A stretch of DNA of 52,210 nt from UBA1738 sp003453455 (lineage in GTDB: Bacteria > Bacillota > Clostridia > UBA1381): positions 1-52,210 of the forward strand of contig CAMOOX010000002.1 of assembly GCA_946621875.1 (NCBI GenBank), given 5' to 3'. The notes below the pieces were generated by a model. It saw nothing but the letters and a program-made list of their open reading frames with translations, did not search any database and was not told the origin of the DNA. Position numbers and translations under genes: made by a program. Of this stretch, positions 31,233-41,042 are shown in pieces (the first letter of the stretch is position 1; every line of letters starts with the position of its first letter).

Positions 31233-32381
31233 TCAGCTCCTTAAATATATGCTTTCCTTTATATTCTTATCAGTTTCCAGTATCTCAGAAATGGTTGGAG
31301 AAGAAATGTTTTTTGTTTCTTCCATTGCCCTTTTTATAATTTGCGAAATTTCTAAAAATCTTATTTTCCCCTCTAAAAACAGCTTGACCGCAGCTTCGTC
31401 ACTGCTGTTAAATACTGTTGGCAAAAGTCCGCCAGCTCTGCCTGCCTCTTTTGCAAGCTCCAAGGCGTAAAATGTCTTGGTATCAGGCTTTTCAAAGGTT
31501 AAATCAGGGTATTTTGCAAAATCAAGCTCATTTCCTTGCATTGGAAGTCTATCGGGGCAAGTCAGTGCATACTGAATAGGAAGACGCATATCGGGCGCAC
31601 CAAGCTGCGCAATTACCGCATTATCCTCATACATAACCGCAGAATGCAAAACACTTTGTCTATGCACTAAAACCTCTATCTGTGAAATATCCACATCAAA
31701 AAGCCATTTTGCCTCTATGATTTCAAGCCCTTTATTTACAAGAGTTGCTGAGTCTATCGTAACCTTTGCGCCCATATTCCAATTTGGATGCTTTAATGCG
31801 TCCTTTGGAGTGACACTTTGGAGCTCTTTTTCCGTTTTTCCGAAAAAAGGGCCTCCCGATGCGGTTAAAATTATCTTTTTTATTCTTTTGGGATTACCCG
31901 CAAGTGACTGGAATATTGCAGAATGTTCGCTGTCAACAGGCAAAATTTTTACCCCGTATTCCTTAGCAAGAGGTATTACAATATGTCCTCCGGTAACAAG
32001 GGTTTCCTTATTCGCAAGGGCAATATTTTTCCCTGCTTTTATGGCCTCAATTGTGGGCAGCAGTCCCGAAATTCCTACAACAGCCGTAACAACCGTGTGC
32101 GACTTGCTGAAAGCTGCCGTCTCCAAAAGTCCGTCATTTCCGCTTATCACCCTAACATCAAGGTCGGACACTCGCACCTTAAAATCAGCCGCCTTTTTTT
32201 CATCTACTACGCATACCAGCTTTGGAAGGAATTTTCTTGTCTGCTCCTCCAAAAGCGTAATATTTGAATATGCTGAAAGGGCACACACCCTTATGCCCTT
32301 ATTTTTCTCGGCAATATCAAGAGTTTGTGTGCCTATTGAGCCCGTTGACCCCAATACTGTTATATTATGTTCAAAATCCAT
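31233..32381 (-). CDS. dxr: 1-deoxy-D-xylulose 5-phosphate reductoisomerase
   Basis: 382 aa. NADPH-binding TVLGSTGSIGTQTLD; catalytic region LPVDSEHSAIFQSL and ILTASGGPF; HPNWNMGAKVTIDSATLVNKG (two parts). Converts DXP to MEP, the first committed step of isoprenoid synthesis, which feeds undecaprenyl phosphate made by the nearby uppS. Confidence 0.97.
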   Translation of the reverse strand: MDFEHNITVLGSTGSIGTQTLDIAEKNKGIRVCALSAYSNITLLEEQTRKFLPKLVCVVDEKKAADFKVRVSDLDVRVISGNDGLLETAAFSKSHTVVTAVVGISGLLPTIEAIKAGKNIALANKETLVTGGHIVIPLAKEYGVKILPVDSEHSAIFQSLAGNPKRIKKIILTASGGPFFGKTEKELQSVTPKDALKHPNWNMGAKVTIDSATLVNKGLEIIEAKWLFDVDISQIEVLVHRQSVLHSAVMYEDNAVIAQLGAPDMRLPIQYALTCPDRLPMQGNELDFAKYPDLTFEKPDTKTFYALELAKEAGRAGGLLPTVFNSSDEAAVKLFLEGKIRFLEISQIIKRAMEETKNISSPTISEILETDKNIKESIYLRS

Positions 32382-32392
32382 TATTATACCTC

Positions 32393-33187
32393 TTAAAGAA
32401 TAAAATGTCTCATTATATAGTAAACCAAAGGTATTGCAAAGAGTACCGAATCAAAACGGTCTAAAAGCCCGCCGTGTCCCGGAAGAATATTCCCGTAGTC
32501 CTTCTTTTGAAAGTCACGCTTTATGCAGGATGCCGCAAGGTCGCCGAGCTGGGATATTACCGATGTTAAAAATCCCAGAATTGCAAACTTTATTACAACC
32601 GACATCATAGGTTTTCCGGATGCCATAATAAGCACCATTATGTATATGTATAATGCGCTTCCTATTGTTGAAAAGAACAATCCGCCTATTGCGCCTTCAA
32701 CCGTCTTTTTCGGGCTTATATTTTCTGCAAGTTTGTGCTTTCCGAACAGGTTCCCGACGGCAAATGCACCCGTGTCGGTCATCCAGGCACACACAAAAGG
32801 CAGAATTACGGTATATTTGTCACAATACTTACGGGTAAAGAACAGCATTGACATCATTACCGAAATTGCTATTGTAACAAATCCTATCGACAAAACTTTT
32901 TTTGATGTTACTTTGCCATGCATAGCTATCATTGCAAGCATAAATATGACAAGGGCGAAAACCATCGCCGCAATCGGCCTGGCTGTTATAAATCCACCGC
33001 AAATAGCTATTGCTGAAAGGTACCCCGTATAGCGCAAAAAGCGTCCTGCGCACATAACCTGATACATTTCATAAAGCATTCCCAATACCAAAGCGGTTAC
33101 CGCCACATAAAGCACATACCTATGTGAAAGCACTACCGCGAAAAACAAAATTATTCCGATAAATGATGTTAATAATCTTTTACCCAT
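32393..33187 (-). CDS. cdsA: Phosphatidate cytidylyltransferase
   Basis: 264 aa from the ATG at 33187 (GGAGGGG 6 bases upstream); a longer reading would overlap uppS by 50 bases. About eight membrane segments and the CDP-signature SQLGDLAASCIKRDFQKKDY...LPGHGGLLDRFDS near the C-terminus. Makes CDP-diacylglycerol from phosphatidate and CTP. One base separates it from uppS. Confidence 0.95.
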   Translation of the reverse strand: MGKRLLTSFIGIILFFAVVLSHRYVLYVAVTALVLGMLYEMYQVMCAGRFLRYTGYLSAIAICGGFITARPIAAMVFALVIFMLAMIAMHGKVTSKKVLSIGFVTIAISVMMSMLFFTRKYCDKYTVILPFVCAWMTDTGAFAVGNLFGKHKLAENISPKKTVEGAIGGLFFSTIGSALYIYIMVLIMASGKPMMSVVIKFAILGFLTSVISQLGDLAASCIKRDFQKKDYGNILPGHGGLLDRFDSVLFAIPLVYYIMRHFIL

Positions 33188-33188
33188 T

Positions 33189-33929
33189 TTATACCCCTCC
33201 GTATCTTCTGTTTCTTGATTGATATTCCAAAATTGCATTGTGTAAATCGCTAACCGAAAAATCAGGCCAAAGCGTTTTTGTAAAATAAAGTTCTGAATAC
33301 GCCGCCTGCCACATAAGAAAGTTTGAAAGCCTTAGTTCATTGCTTGTTCTTATTATAAGGTCAGGGTCAGGCTGACCGCTTGTGTAAAGTTCATCTGAAA
33401 TCATATCTTCGGTAATTTCCGATGGCTTTATTTCACCTCTTACCGCTTTATCTGCCAATTTCCTTGTGGCTTCTCTAAGCTCCTCACGCGAGCCGTAATT
33501 TAAGGCAATATTCATAACAATACCGGTATTATTTTTTGTAAATTCTTCGGTCTTTTTAATCTGCTGCCGTATCTCCTCCGAAAGCGTCTCTCTACCGCCT
33601 ATTGCACGGATTACTACATTTTCCTTTGCTAAGGTTTTCTCCGAATCCCTTAAATAACTCAAAAGCAAATTCATAAGGAAATTCACTTCCTCTTTCGGGC
33701 GTTTCCAATTTTCCGTTGAAAAGGCATAAACGGTTATGTATTTTATACCCATATTGTTACATTCCGTAACAATTTTTTTAAGTGTGTCCGCTCCTGCCTG
33801 ATGCCCTGCACTTCTTGGAAGTCCGCGTTTTTTTGCCCATCTGCCGTTTCCGTCCATAATGACGCCGATATGCTGCGGCAAATTGTTCATATCAATTTCT
33901 GCAAGCCGTCTCTTTTTGCCAAAAAACAT
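33189..33929 (-). CDS. uppS: Undecaprenyl diphosphate synthase (cis-prenyltransferase)
   Basis: 246 aa. HIGVIMDGNGRWAKKRG with the catalytic Asp, AFSTENWKRP, and the C-terminal DLIIRTSNELRLSNFLMWQAAYSE (two parts). Condenses eight isopentenyl units onto farnesyl diphosphate to make the lipid carrier for cell-wall synthesis. AAAGGA lies 9 bases before the start. Confidence 0.97.
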   Translation of the reverse strand: MFFGKKRRLAEIDMNNLPQHIGVIMDGNGRWAKKRGLPRSAGHQAGADTLKKIVTECNNMGIKYITVYAFSTENWKRPKEEVNFLMNLLLSYLRDSEKTLAKENVVIRAIGGRETLSEEIRQQIKKTEEFTKNNTGIVMNIALNYGSREELREATRKLADKAVRGEIKPSEITEDMISDELYTSGQPDPDLIIRTSNELRLSNFLMWQAAYSELYFTKTLWPDFSVSDLHNAILEYQSRNRRYGGV

Positions 33930-33957
33930 AACTTAAATCCTTTCACATTAAAGAATC

Positions 33958-33984
33958 ATACCCCTACTTAAAAAGCAGGGGTAT
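33958..33984 (-). terminator. Hairpin between frr and uppS
   Basis: ATACCCCT pairs with AGGGGTAT, extended by CTT/AAG. No T-run follows on the minus strand, so it is more likely an RNA-stability or partial attenuation element than a full terminator. Confidence 0.5.
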
Positions 33985-33989
33985 AAAAA

Positions 33990-34541
33990 TCAAACATCAA
34001 GAATTTCTTTCTCCTTTGACGCTGTAATATCATCAATTTCCTTGATAAATTTATCGGTAAGGTTTTGAATATCCTTTTCAATACCCTTAAAATCATCCTC
34101 TGTGATTTCGGAAGCCTTTTGTTTCTTCTTGAAATCGTCCAAGGCGTCACGGCGCACATTACGGATTTGAACCTTTGCTTCTTCCGAATACTTCTTAACT
34201 GTCTTTACAAGCTCTTTTCGTCTTTCCTCGGTAAGCGGCGGGAAATTAAGTCTTATAACCTTCCCGTCATTTTGCGGAGCTATACCGATTTCCGACTTAT
34301 TTATTGCCTTTTCTATCTCACTTAAAATCGACTGATCCCAAGGCTGTATAACAAGCATTCTCGGCTCAGGAGTAGATATTGAGCCTATCTGTGCAATCGG
34401 AGTCATTGTGCCGTAGTATTCAACAGCAATCTTGTCCAAAACTGACGCATTCGCGCGCCCTGCTCTGATTGTTTTTAATTCTGCGTGAAAATCGTCAACT
34501 CTTTTGTTCATTTTTTCTTCGTATTCAGGATAATTTCCCAT
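33990..34541 (-). CDS. frr: Ribosome recycling factor
   Basis: 183 aa from the ATG at 34541 (AAAGGTGAG upstream); family length about 185. Contains IRAGRANASVLDKI, YGTMTPIAQIGSI, RMLVIQPWD and the C-terminal helix. Splits post-termination ribosomes together with EF-G. Confidence 0.96.
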   Translation of the reverse strand: MGNYPEYEEKMNKRVDDFHAELKTIRAGRANASVLDKIAVEYYGTMTPIAQIGSISTPEPRMLVIQPWDQSILSEIEKAINKSEIGIAPQNDGKVIRLNFPPLTEERRKELVKTVKKYSEEAKVQIRNVRRDALDDFKKKQKASEITEDDFKGIEKDIQNLTDKFIKEIDDITASKEKEILDV

Positions 34542-34559
34542 AAATTCACTCACCTTTCC

Positions 34560-35279
34560 TTATCTTTTTCCGTCCCTTGTAACAAGGGTTCCTATTCTCT
34601 CGCCCATAACCGCTTTTATAATGTTTTCAGGCTCATCAAGTCCGAATACCAAAATGGGCATATTATTATCTCTGCACATTGATGCAGCCGTTGAGTCCAT
34701 AACACCAAGTTCCTTTGACAATATATCGTTAAAAGAAAGCGCATCATATTTTTTTGCATCAGGATTGATGTTCGGGTCACTGTCATAAACCGCATCAACC
34801 TTTTTTGCAAGCAGTATAACCTCTGAATCGGTTTCAATAGCGCGAAGAGCCGCCGCCGTATCGGTTGACATAAACGGATTTCCCGTTCCTGCGCCGAATA
34901 TAACTACTCTACCCTTATCCAAGTGCCGTGTAGCTTTAAGTCTTATATAAGGCTCTGCAATCTGGCGCATTTCTATCGCAGTCTGCACTCTTGTGTCCAC
35001 TCCGCAACTTTCAAGTTCGGAACAAAGTCCCAAAGCGTTTATACAGGTTGCAAGCATCCCCATATGGTCTGCCCTTGTCCTGTCCATATCACCGCCGCTT
35101 CTGCCGCGCCATATATTTCCGCCGCCTACAACTATTGAAACATTTACACCCAAATCCACAACTTTTTTGATGTTCATACAGATTTTGTGCATAGTGTCAA
35201 CATCAAGACCGTATCCTTTATCTCCCGACAATGCCTCACCGCTTATTTTGAGTAAAACCCTTTTATATTTAGCTTCCAT
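34560..35279 (-). CDS. pyrH: UMP kinase
   Basis: 239 aa, amino-acid kinase fold: VLLKISGEALSGDKGYG, VVGGGNIWRG, DHMGMLATCINAL, GTGNPFMSTDTAAALRA. Phosphorylates UMP to UDP. First gene of the long operon; ribosome site GTGGAGG. Confidence 0.97.
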   Translation of the reverse strand: MEAKYKRVLLKISGEALSGDKGYGLDVDTMHKICMNIKKVVDLGVNVSIVVGGGNIWRGRSGGDMDRTRADHMGMLATCINALGLCSELESCGVDTRVQTAIEMRQIAEPYIRLKATRHLDKGRVVIFGAGTGNPFMSTDTAAALRAIETDSEVILLAKKVDAVYDSDPNINPDAKKYDALSFNDILSKELGVMDSTAASMCRDNNMPILVFGLDEPENIIKAVMGERIGTLVTRDGKR

Positions 35280-35304
35280 TATCTTCCTCCACGCTATTTT
35301 CTAT

Positions 35305-35333
35305 ATTATACCATTATTCTCTTTCGCTTGCAA
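35305..35333 (-). promoter_or_regulatory. Promoter of the pyrH operon
   Basis: Minus strand: TTGCAA (35333-35328), 17-base spacer, TATAAT (35310-35305). It is the only clear promoter seen ahead of the ten genes pyrH to the CD1247-like gene. Confidence 0.75.
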
Positions 35334-35340
35334 CAGATTT

Positions 35341-36618
35341 TCACAATTTTATCTCAACCCCACCGACATTCCGTATAGAAAGGATGTGGCACTTATCTTT
35401 TCCGAAAACATTCTCAATGCCCGATTTAAATGAGTCCAGCATATCACAAGGCACAAATGCCTGAACTGTCCCTGCAAATCCGCCGCCGTGGACACGAAAA
35501 GCGCCCTTTCCTGAAAGCAACTCATCACAAAGCGCTAATGCAAGACTTACCGCCTGATTTTTCGTATCAAAGGACGCATAAACATTTTGCAAGTACATAT
35601 ATGACGACCTGCCCGACTCGTTTACAAGCCTTAAAAACTCATTGAAATCACCGTTTTCAAGTGCCAAGGCTTCTTTTTTTGCTCTTTCGGTTTCGTTAAA
35701 ATAATGCATCGCACGCATTATTGCTCTGTCGTTTTTCACCTTCTTTCGTATATGTTCAAGTTCTCTGTAAAACTCATCTTTGGAAACATCATTCAAAAAA
35801 TCCTTGCCGAAACACTTTGAAATTGCTTTCATTTCGGTAGTGATTGCCGCATATTCGTCTGTGAGGTTTGCATGGTCTGCACCTGTATCAATTATACAAA
35901 GTGCATATCCCGTTTTGGAAAAATCAAAATCGAGTTTTTTGATAACAGGGTTTTCATTGTCGGCAAAATCTACCGAAATTATGCCTCCTGCCGCTACTGC
36001 CATCTGGTCTAAAAGTCCGCAGGGCTTGCCAAAATATACATTTTCCGCATACTGCCCGAATTTTGCCATATCCGCATAGCCTACTTCATTATTGGCAAAA
36101 AGTCCGTTTATAATTGATGCCGTCAGAATTTCAAAAGCCGCAGAAGAGCTCATTCCCGAGCCTTTTAAAACATTTGAAGTGGTATATGCGTCAAAACCGC
36201 AGAGTTTATACCCCTTCTTTTTAAAACATGCCAAAACGCCCCGTATAAGTGCCCTTGCCTGCCCGTATTCCGACTTGTTCGGTTCCAAATCGTCAAGGTT
36301 TACCAAATCCTTCGGAAAACCTTCAGATTTTATACAAACTTCATTTGTGCCGTTTAGCCTGACTGCCGCTATTACATCAAGATTAAGACTTCCCGCAAGG
36401 ATTGCTCCGTGCTGATGGTCGGTGTGATTTCCTCCGATTTCCGTTCTTCCCGGTGCAGAAAAAAGGCGGATATTATCGTCCTTTCCAAAGGTTTTGTAAA
36501 AGCCGTCTAAAACCCCTTCAAACCTTTTTATGTATTGTGCCTCTTCGCCGTCTTTGCAGCAATAGAGATTTTTAAAATCAATATTTGCAATTTTTTGCTT
36601 AATTTCAGTGATATTCAT
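35341..36618 (-). CDS. galK: Galactokinase-family GHMP kinase
   Basis: 425 aa, somewhat longer than E. coli GalK. GHMP motifs: APGRTEIGGNHTDHQHG (sugar-binding signature), LKGSGMSSSAAFEIL (phosphate-binding loop), CGLLDQMAVAAGG (catalytic Asp) and VHGGGFAGTVQAFV. The signature has NHTD where enterobacterial enzymes have EHTD, a form frequent in Clostridial members, so the exact sugar is not certain. AGGAG ahead of the start. It lies 16 bases after the acetyl esterase, so the pair may process acetylated galactose-containing oligosaccharides (inference). Confidence 0.85.
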   Translation of the reverse strand: MNITEIKQKIANIDFKNLYCCKDGEEAQYIKRFEGVLDGFYKTFGKDDNIRLFSAPGRTEIGGNHTDHQHGAILAGSLNLDVIAAVRLNGTNEVCIKSEGFPKDLVNLDDLEPNKSEYGQARALIRGVLACFKKKGYKLCGFDAYTTSNVLKGSGMSSSAAFEILTASIINGLFANNEVGYADMAKFGQYAENVYFGKPCGLLDQMAVAAGGIISVDFADNENPVIKKLDFDFSKTGYALCIIDTGADHANLTDEYAAITTEMKAISKCFGKDFLNDVSKDEFYRELEHIRKKVKNDRAIMRAMHYFNETERAKKEALALENGDFNEFLRLVNESGRSSYMYLQNVYASFDTKNQAVSLALALCDELLSGKGAFRVHGGGFAGTVQAFVPCDMLDSFKSGIENVFGKDKCHILSIRNVGGVEIKL

Positions 36619-36634
36619 ATTTTTTCTCCTATAA

Positions 36635-37591
36635 TTAAAGTTCGCTTAAAAATTCAAAAATGGTGTCATTTGCACCTTTTAACCCTTCGTGTCCGTATTC
36701 TGGGTAAAAAATGACATTCTTTTTTGATTTTACTTTATTATACATAGCAAACTGAGTTGACGGCGGACAAGTCGTATCCATAAGCCCTGTAAACATCAAA
36801 AGCTCCGCTTTCATACGCTTGGCAAGATTTTGTATGTCTATATATCCAAGTTTTTCATAAATCTCGTCAACCCGCTCGTGTGTAGGGTCAAAGTGCCTGA
36901 AATAATATTTCAGTCCTTCATATGCGCCCTTGTTCAAATCCATTTCATAAACCCTCCTATAGTCGGAAAGGTACGGATATAGCGGCGCGCATTTTTTAAT
37001 CTGCGGCACAAGACAGGCACAGGCGACGCTAAGTCCTCCGCCCTGCGAGCCTCCTGTAACACCAACGCGCGTTTCGTCCACATAATCAAGCCCCATTATT
37101 ATTTTCGCAAGCAAAGCCGTATCAAGAAAAACATCCCTCATTAAAAGGTCGTGTTTGTCCCCTTCAATACCTCTTGTAAAGGGTGTTGTAAAAGTCGTTC
37201 CCGAAACTCCGCCAACATCCTCGGATATACCTCCTTGGCCTCTTACATCCATAAATGCCGCAACATAGCCCTGCGACACATATTTTATAAGGTCGCACCA
37301 TTCGCACGAGGAACCGGAAAGTCCGTGAAACAAAAGCACCGCAGGAATTTTTCCCTCTATCTTTTTAGGAACTGCAACCTTTGCGTAAATTCTTGCATTT
37401 TTTGTGCCTGTATAGTACAAATCATACATATCTGCCGCCTTTGACGGAAAATCTTTTTTTATAAATTTCGCATTAGGTTCAACAGAGTCCATTTCGGCAA
37501 GTGCCGTATCCCAATATTCGTCTATATCGGAAGGACAGGGCGACGAGCCTTTATACTTAAACAATTCTTCCACACTCATATCTACAAGCAT
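36635..37591 (-). CDS. CE7-family acetyl esterase (acetylxylan esterase)
   Basis: 318 aa from the ATG at 37591; a TTG two codons earlier overlaps folD by 4 bases and is the alternative. Alpha/beta hydrolase with oxyanion-side LLFHGLSGSSCEW and DVRGQGG, nucleophile motif GGSQGGGLS, catalytic Asp in GLMDTTCPPSTQ and His in YGHEGL. No signal peptide, so it acts in the cytoplasm on imported acetylated oligosaccharides or cephalosporin-like acetyl esters. It lies between folD and galK. Confidence 0.92.
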   Translation of the reverse strand: MLVDMSVEELFKYKGSSPCPSDIDEYWDTALAEMDSVEPNAKFIKKDFPSKAADMYDLYYTGTKNARIYAKVAVPKKIEGKIPAVLLFHGLSGSSCEWCDLIKYVSQGYVAAFMDVRGQGGISEDVGGVSGTTFTTPFTRGIEGDKHDLLMRDVFLDTALLAKIIMGLDYVDETRVGVTGGSQGGGLSVACACLVPQIKKCAPLYPYLSDYRRVYEMDLNKGAYEGLKYYFRHFDPTHERVDEIYEKLGYIDIQNLAKRMKAELLMFTGLMDTTCPPSTQFAMYNKVKSKKNVIFYPEYGHEGLKGANDTIFEFLSEL

Positions 37592-37593
37592 TG

Positions 37594-38460
37594 TCAAATC
37601 TCTCCTTTCCCTACCGTCTTATTTATAATTGCCGCCTTTACGGTATTTTTCATAAGCATAGCTATTGTCATGGGTCCGACACCGCCAGGAACGGGAGTTA
37701 TTGCTCCTGCGATTTTTTCTGCTGCCTCAAAGTCAACATCACCCACAAGCTTTTTATCGGCAATCCTGTTTATACCAACATCAATTACGACTGCGCCCTC
37801 TTTTATCATATCACCTGTCACAAATTTCGGTTTTCCCACTGCTGCTACCAAAATATCGGCATTTTTTGTCTTTTCTTTTAAGTTCTTTGTCCGAGAGTGG
37901 CATACTGTAACCGTTCCGTTTTTGTGCAAGAGAAGCATCGCCATCGGCTTTCCTACTATATTACTGCGTCCGATTACCACACATTCCTTTCCCTCAACCA
38001 AAACACCGCTTTCGGCTATCATCTCCATAATTCCTGCCGGAGTACAGGGGACAAAGTCATAATCTCCCGTCATAATTTTTCCCACATTGACGGGGTGAAA
38101 AGCGTCAACATCCTTTTTCGGATTTATGCGCTCAATTACCTTCTTTTCGCTGATATGTTTCGGTAGGGGAAGTTGCACCAAAATCCCTGAAATTGTGTCC
38201 TTTGCATTTAATTTGTCTATTAAAGTAAGTATTTCTTCTTCTTTGACATTGGCTGAAAGCGCGTATTCCTCAGAATAAATCCCGAGCTCTTCACAGGCTT
38301 TTTTCTTGTTATTCACATATACACGGCTTGCCGGGTCATCCCCTGCAATGATCACCGCAAGCCCCGGGAATATCCCCTCTTCTTTAAGCTTTTTAACTTC
38401 CTCTTTAAGACCTTCTTTAATCTTTGCGGAAATCTCCTTTCCGCTCAGGATTTTTGCCAT
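37594..38460 (-). CDS. folD: Bifunctional methylene-THF dehydrogenase/methenyl-THF cyclohydrolase
   Basis: 288 aa. YVNNKKKACEELGI with catalytic Lys, GILVQLPLPKH, CTPAGIMEM, VIGRSNIVGKPMAMLL and PGGVGPMTIAML. Interconverts one-carbon forms of tetrahydrofolate using NADP. It follows ftsK by 3 bases with GGAGGAA at the start. Confidence 0.97.
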   Translation of the reverse strand: MAKILSGKEISAKIKEGLKEEVKKLKEEGIFPGLAVIIAGDDPASRVYVNNKKKACEELGIYSEEYALSANVKEEEILTLIDKLNAKDTISGILVQLPLPKHISEKKVIERINPKKDVDAFHPVNVGKIMTGDYDFVPCTPAGIMEMIAESGVLVEGKECVVIGRSNIVGKPMAMLLLHKNGTVTVCHSRTKNLKEKTKNADILVAAVGKPKFVTGDMIKEGAVVIDVGINRIADKKLVGDVDFEAAEKIAGAITPVPGGVGPMTIAMLMKNTVKAAIINKTVGKGEI

Positions 38461-38463
38461 TTA

Positions 38464-40887
38464 CTATTCCTCCGTATCTTCTGTCGTTTCCTCATATTCC
38501 TCTTGCACAAAGTTCTCAGGCTCATAGGAACCGCCGCCCATTGCCGCCTGTATTCTGTTTAAATACACATCTCTCGGCTTTGAGCCGTTAGGTCCGCTAA
38601 TTAGACCTCTTGTTTCCATCTGGTCGATAATTCTTCCTGCTCTTGCATAGCCAACCTTCATTTTACGCTGTATCATAGCCGTTGAAATCTGCCCAAGCTC
38701 TGCGGCAATCTCTATTGCCTGCGGCAAAAGCTCGTCCGCATCCTCGCCTTCATCTTCATCAGTTACGCCTGCATCGCCTGATGCCATTCTCTCAATGTGT
38801 TCCGCCAAATCCTCGGCATAATTTGTTTCTTCTGTATTTTCCTTTAAAAAGTCAACAATAGCTTCTATTTCCTCATCAGAAACATAAGCGCCTTGAACAC
38901 GCACCGGATTAGGCATACCGGTAGGATGATAAAGCATATCGCCTTTTCCCAAAAGCTTTTCTGCACCGACTTTATCCAAAATCGTACGCGAATCTGTACC
39001 GCTTGATACAGCCAACGCTATTCTGCTTGGTATATTCGCCTTAATAAGTCCCGTAATAACATCTACTGACGGGCGCTGAGTTGCGATAATAAGGTGTATG
39101 CCTGCGGCTCTTGCAAGCTGTGCCAAACGGCATATATAATCCTCAACCTCTTTTGCCGCAACCATCATAAGGTCCGCAAGCTCATCAATTATGATGACTA
39201 TTTGAGGCATTTTCTCGCCCTCTGTTTTTTCAATATGTTCATTATAGCCGCTAATATTTCGTGCGCCTGTTTCAGCAAAAAGCGCATAGCGACGCATCAT
39301 TTCTCCAACCGCCCAGTTAAGTGCACCTGCTGCTTTTTTCGGGTCAGTTACAACCGGTATTAAAAGATGCGGTATGCCGTTATATATTCCAAGCTCCACA
39401 ACCTTTGGGTCAATCATAATCATTTTTACTTCATCAGGGCGTGCCTTATACAAAATACTTACTATAATGGTATTTAAACATACCGATTTTCCTGAGCCGG
39501 TTGCCCCCGCAATTAAAACATGCGGAAATTTGGCAACATCTCCAATAATCACATTGCCGCCGATATCCTTACCAAATGCCGCCGAAAGCCTTGATTTTGC
39601 ATTTTTAAAGTTTGTGCTCTCAATAAGTTCTCGCACCGATACAGTACCTACGGTATTATTAGGGATTTCTATTCCGACTGCTGCTTTTCCGGGAACTGCC
39701 GCTACCAAAACGGTAGGTACGGCAAGATTTAGCGCAATATCCTCTGAAAGACTTGTTATTTTTGCAAGCTTAACGCCTGTTGACGGCTGGATTTCATAAC
39801 GCGTAACAGTCGGCCCTTGCGTTACCTGCAAAAGCTTTGCTTCAACGCCGAAATCCTTTAATACCGTCATAAGTTTGCTCGCCGTTTCATACATTTCACG
39901 GCGTTTATCCTGCGATACCGCAGGCACTTCGTTAAGTATTGAAATTGGCGGAAAAACATAGTTTTCAAACGGTTTTTCAATAGATTTTTCTATCTCGCCC
40001 TTTACCTCTTCCTTTTCTTCATCAGTTGCCGTTTCCGCTTTTTTAGGTTTTTCTTCGGCCTTCTTTTTCTGTTCCTCTAACTTTTCCTTAACACCGTCAG
40101 TCTGCGGAAGCTGGGCTGCTATACCCTCTAAAAATTCCAAATCTATCTCTGGTTTTTCCTCTTGCTTTTCAGGCTTTTCCGGAGCTTTTTTATCCTCTTT
40201 TACATCAATTGGCATATTTATACTCTTTTCTTCATCCATTTCCTCTGATTTTTCAGGCTTTATGGCTTTGAGCATATCTAAAAGGTCTGCAAAAGAGAAA
40301 TTGAACACCGCAAAAAGTGCTGTTGCAAATGCCGCAAGCACAACAATCAGCGCTGCTGTTTTTCCGATTAACTTTGAAAGCGTAATAGCAACAAATCCAC
40401 CTAATACTCCGCCACCTAAGCCATCGTTTATTCCATACCCCCAAAGACTTGCAATGTGCGGATACTCTCCTTTATAGAAAAGCATTATAAGTGCGCCTGT
40501 CAAGACTATTTCCAAAAGGATAAGACAAATTTTTCCAACCAGCTTATTTGTTCTTCTTACCTTAAAAATGTATATACCAAGTCCAAAAAGTGCAGGCGGA
40601 AGGATATATGCGCTTGTAGAAAAAAGTCCTAAAAGGCAATTATGTATAACAGCACCTACTGTACCTATTTTCTCTGTCGATGAGCCGTATGTAAATATTC
40701 CTATAAGCACAGAAACAACAAGTGTTAAAAGACCTGCGGATATATATGAGCGGCTTTTTTTAGGAGGCTGCTCTTTATTAGTATTACGCTTTAAATCAGC
40801 AGGCTTCTGAGATCTTTTCCTGCTTTGCGGTTTGCCTGTATTTGACGGTCTAACACTCTTTTTAGGTGCTTTTGTCTTACTTGCCAT
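38464..40887 (-). CDS. ftsK: FtsK/SpoIIIE-family DNA translocase
   Basis: 807 aa. A basic N-terminal tail (1-47), four membrane segments (about 48-198), a Glu/Lys/Pro-rich linker (about 205-310), motor domain with Walker A GATGSGKSV (461-469) and Walker B IVIIIDELADLM, RAAGIHLIIATQRPS, and a C-terminal winged-helix gamma domain (about 725-790) that reads KOPS-like or SRS sequences. It pumps chromosomal DNA through the division or sporulation septum. Which of the two paralogues this is cannot be told; length and four TMs fit SpoIIIE. Confidence 0.95.
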   Translation of the reverse strand: MASKTKAPKKSVRPSNTGKPQSRKRSQKPADLKRNTNKEQPPKKSRSYISAGLLTLVVSVLIGIFTYGSSTEKIGTVGAVIHNCLLGLFSTSAYILPPALFGLGIYIFKVRRTNKLVGKICLILLEIVLTGALIMLFYKGEYPHIASLWGYGINDGLGGGVLGGFVAITLSKLIGKTAALIVVLAAFATALFAVFNFSFADLLDMLKAIKPEKSEEMDEEKSINMPIDVKEDKKAPEKPEKQEEKPEIDLEFLEGIAAQLPQTDGVKEKLEEQKKKAEEKPKKAETATDEEKEEVKGEIEKSIEKPFENYVFPPISILNEVPAVSQDKRREMYETASKLMTVLKDFGVEAKLLQVTQGPTVTRYEIQPSTGVKLAKITSLSEDIALNLAVPTVLVAAVPGKAAVGIEIPNNTVGTVSVRELIESTNFKNAKSRLSAAFGKDIGGNVIIGDVAKFPHVLIAGATGSGKSVCLNTIIVSILYKARPDEVKMIMIDPKVVELGIYNGIPHLLIPVVTDPKKAAGALNWAVGEMMRRYALFAETGARNISGYNEHIEKTEGEKMPQIVIIIDELADLMMVAAKEVEDYICRLAQLARAAGIHLIIATQRPSVDVITGLIKANIPSRIALAVSSGTDSRTILDKVGAEKLLGKGDMLYHPTGMPNPVRVQGAYVSDEEIEAIVDFLKENTEETNYAEDLAEHIERMASGDAGVTDEDEGEDADELLPQAIEIAAELGQISTAMIQRKMKVGYARAGRIIDQMETRGLISGPNGSKPRDVYLNRIQAAMGGGSYEPENFVQEEYEETTEDTEE

Positions 40888-41042
40888 TTTATATAATCAT
40901 TCCTTTCTTTTTTAAAAGAAAACACATAAGGTCAAAACAATCCATACTATCTGTGATTATATCACACTTATCCTCACAAAGTCCATATTTTTCTGAAAAA
41001 AGTTTCCACTTTGAGGTATTTTTCCGATATTTTAAATAAAAG

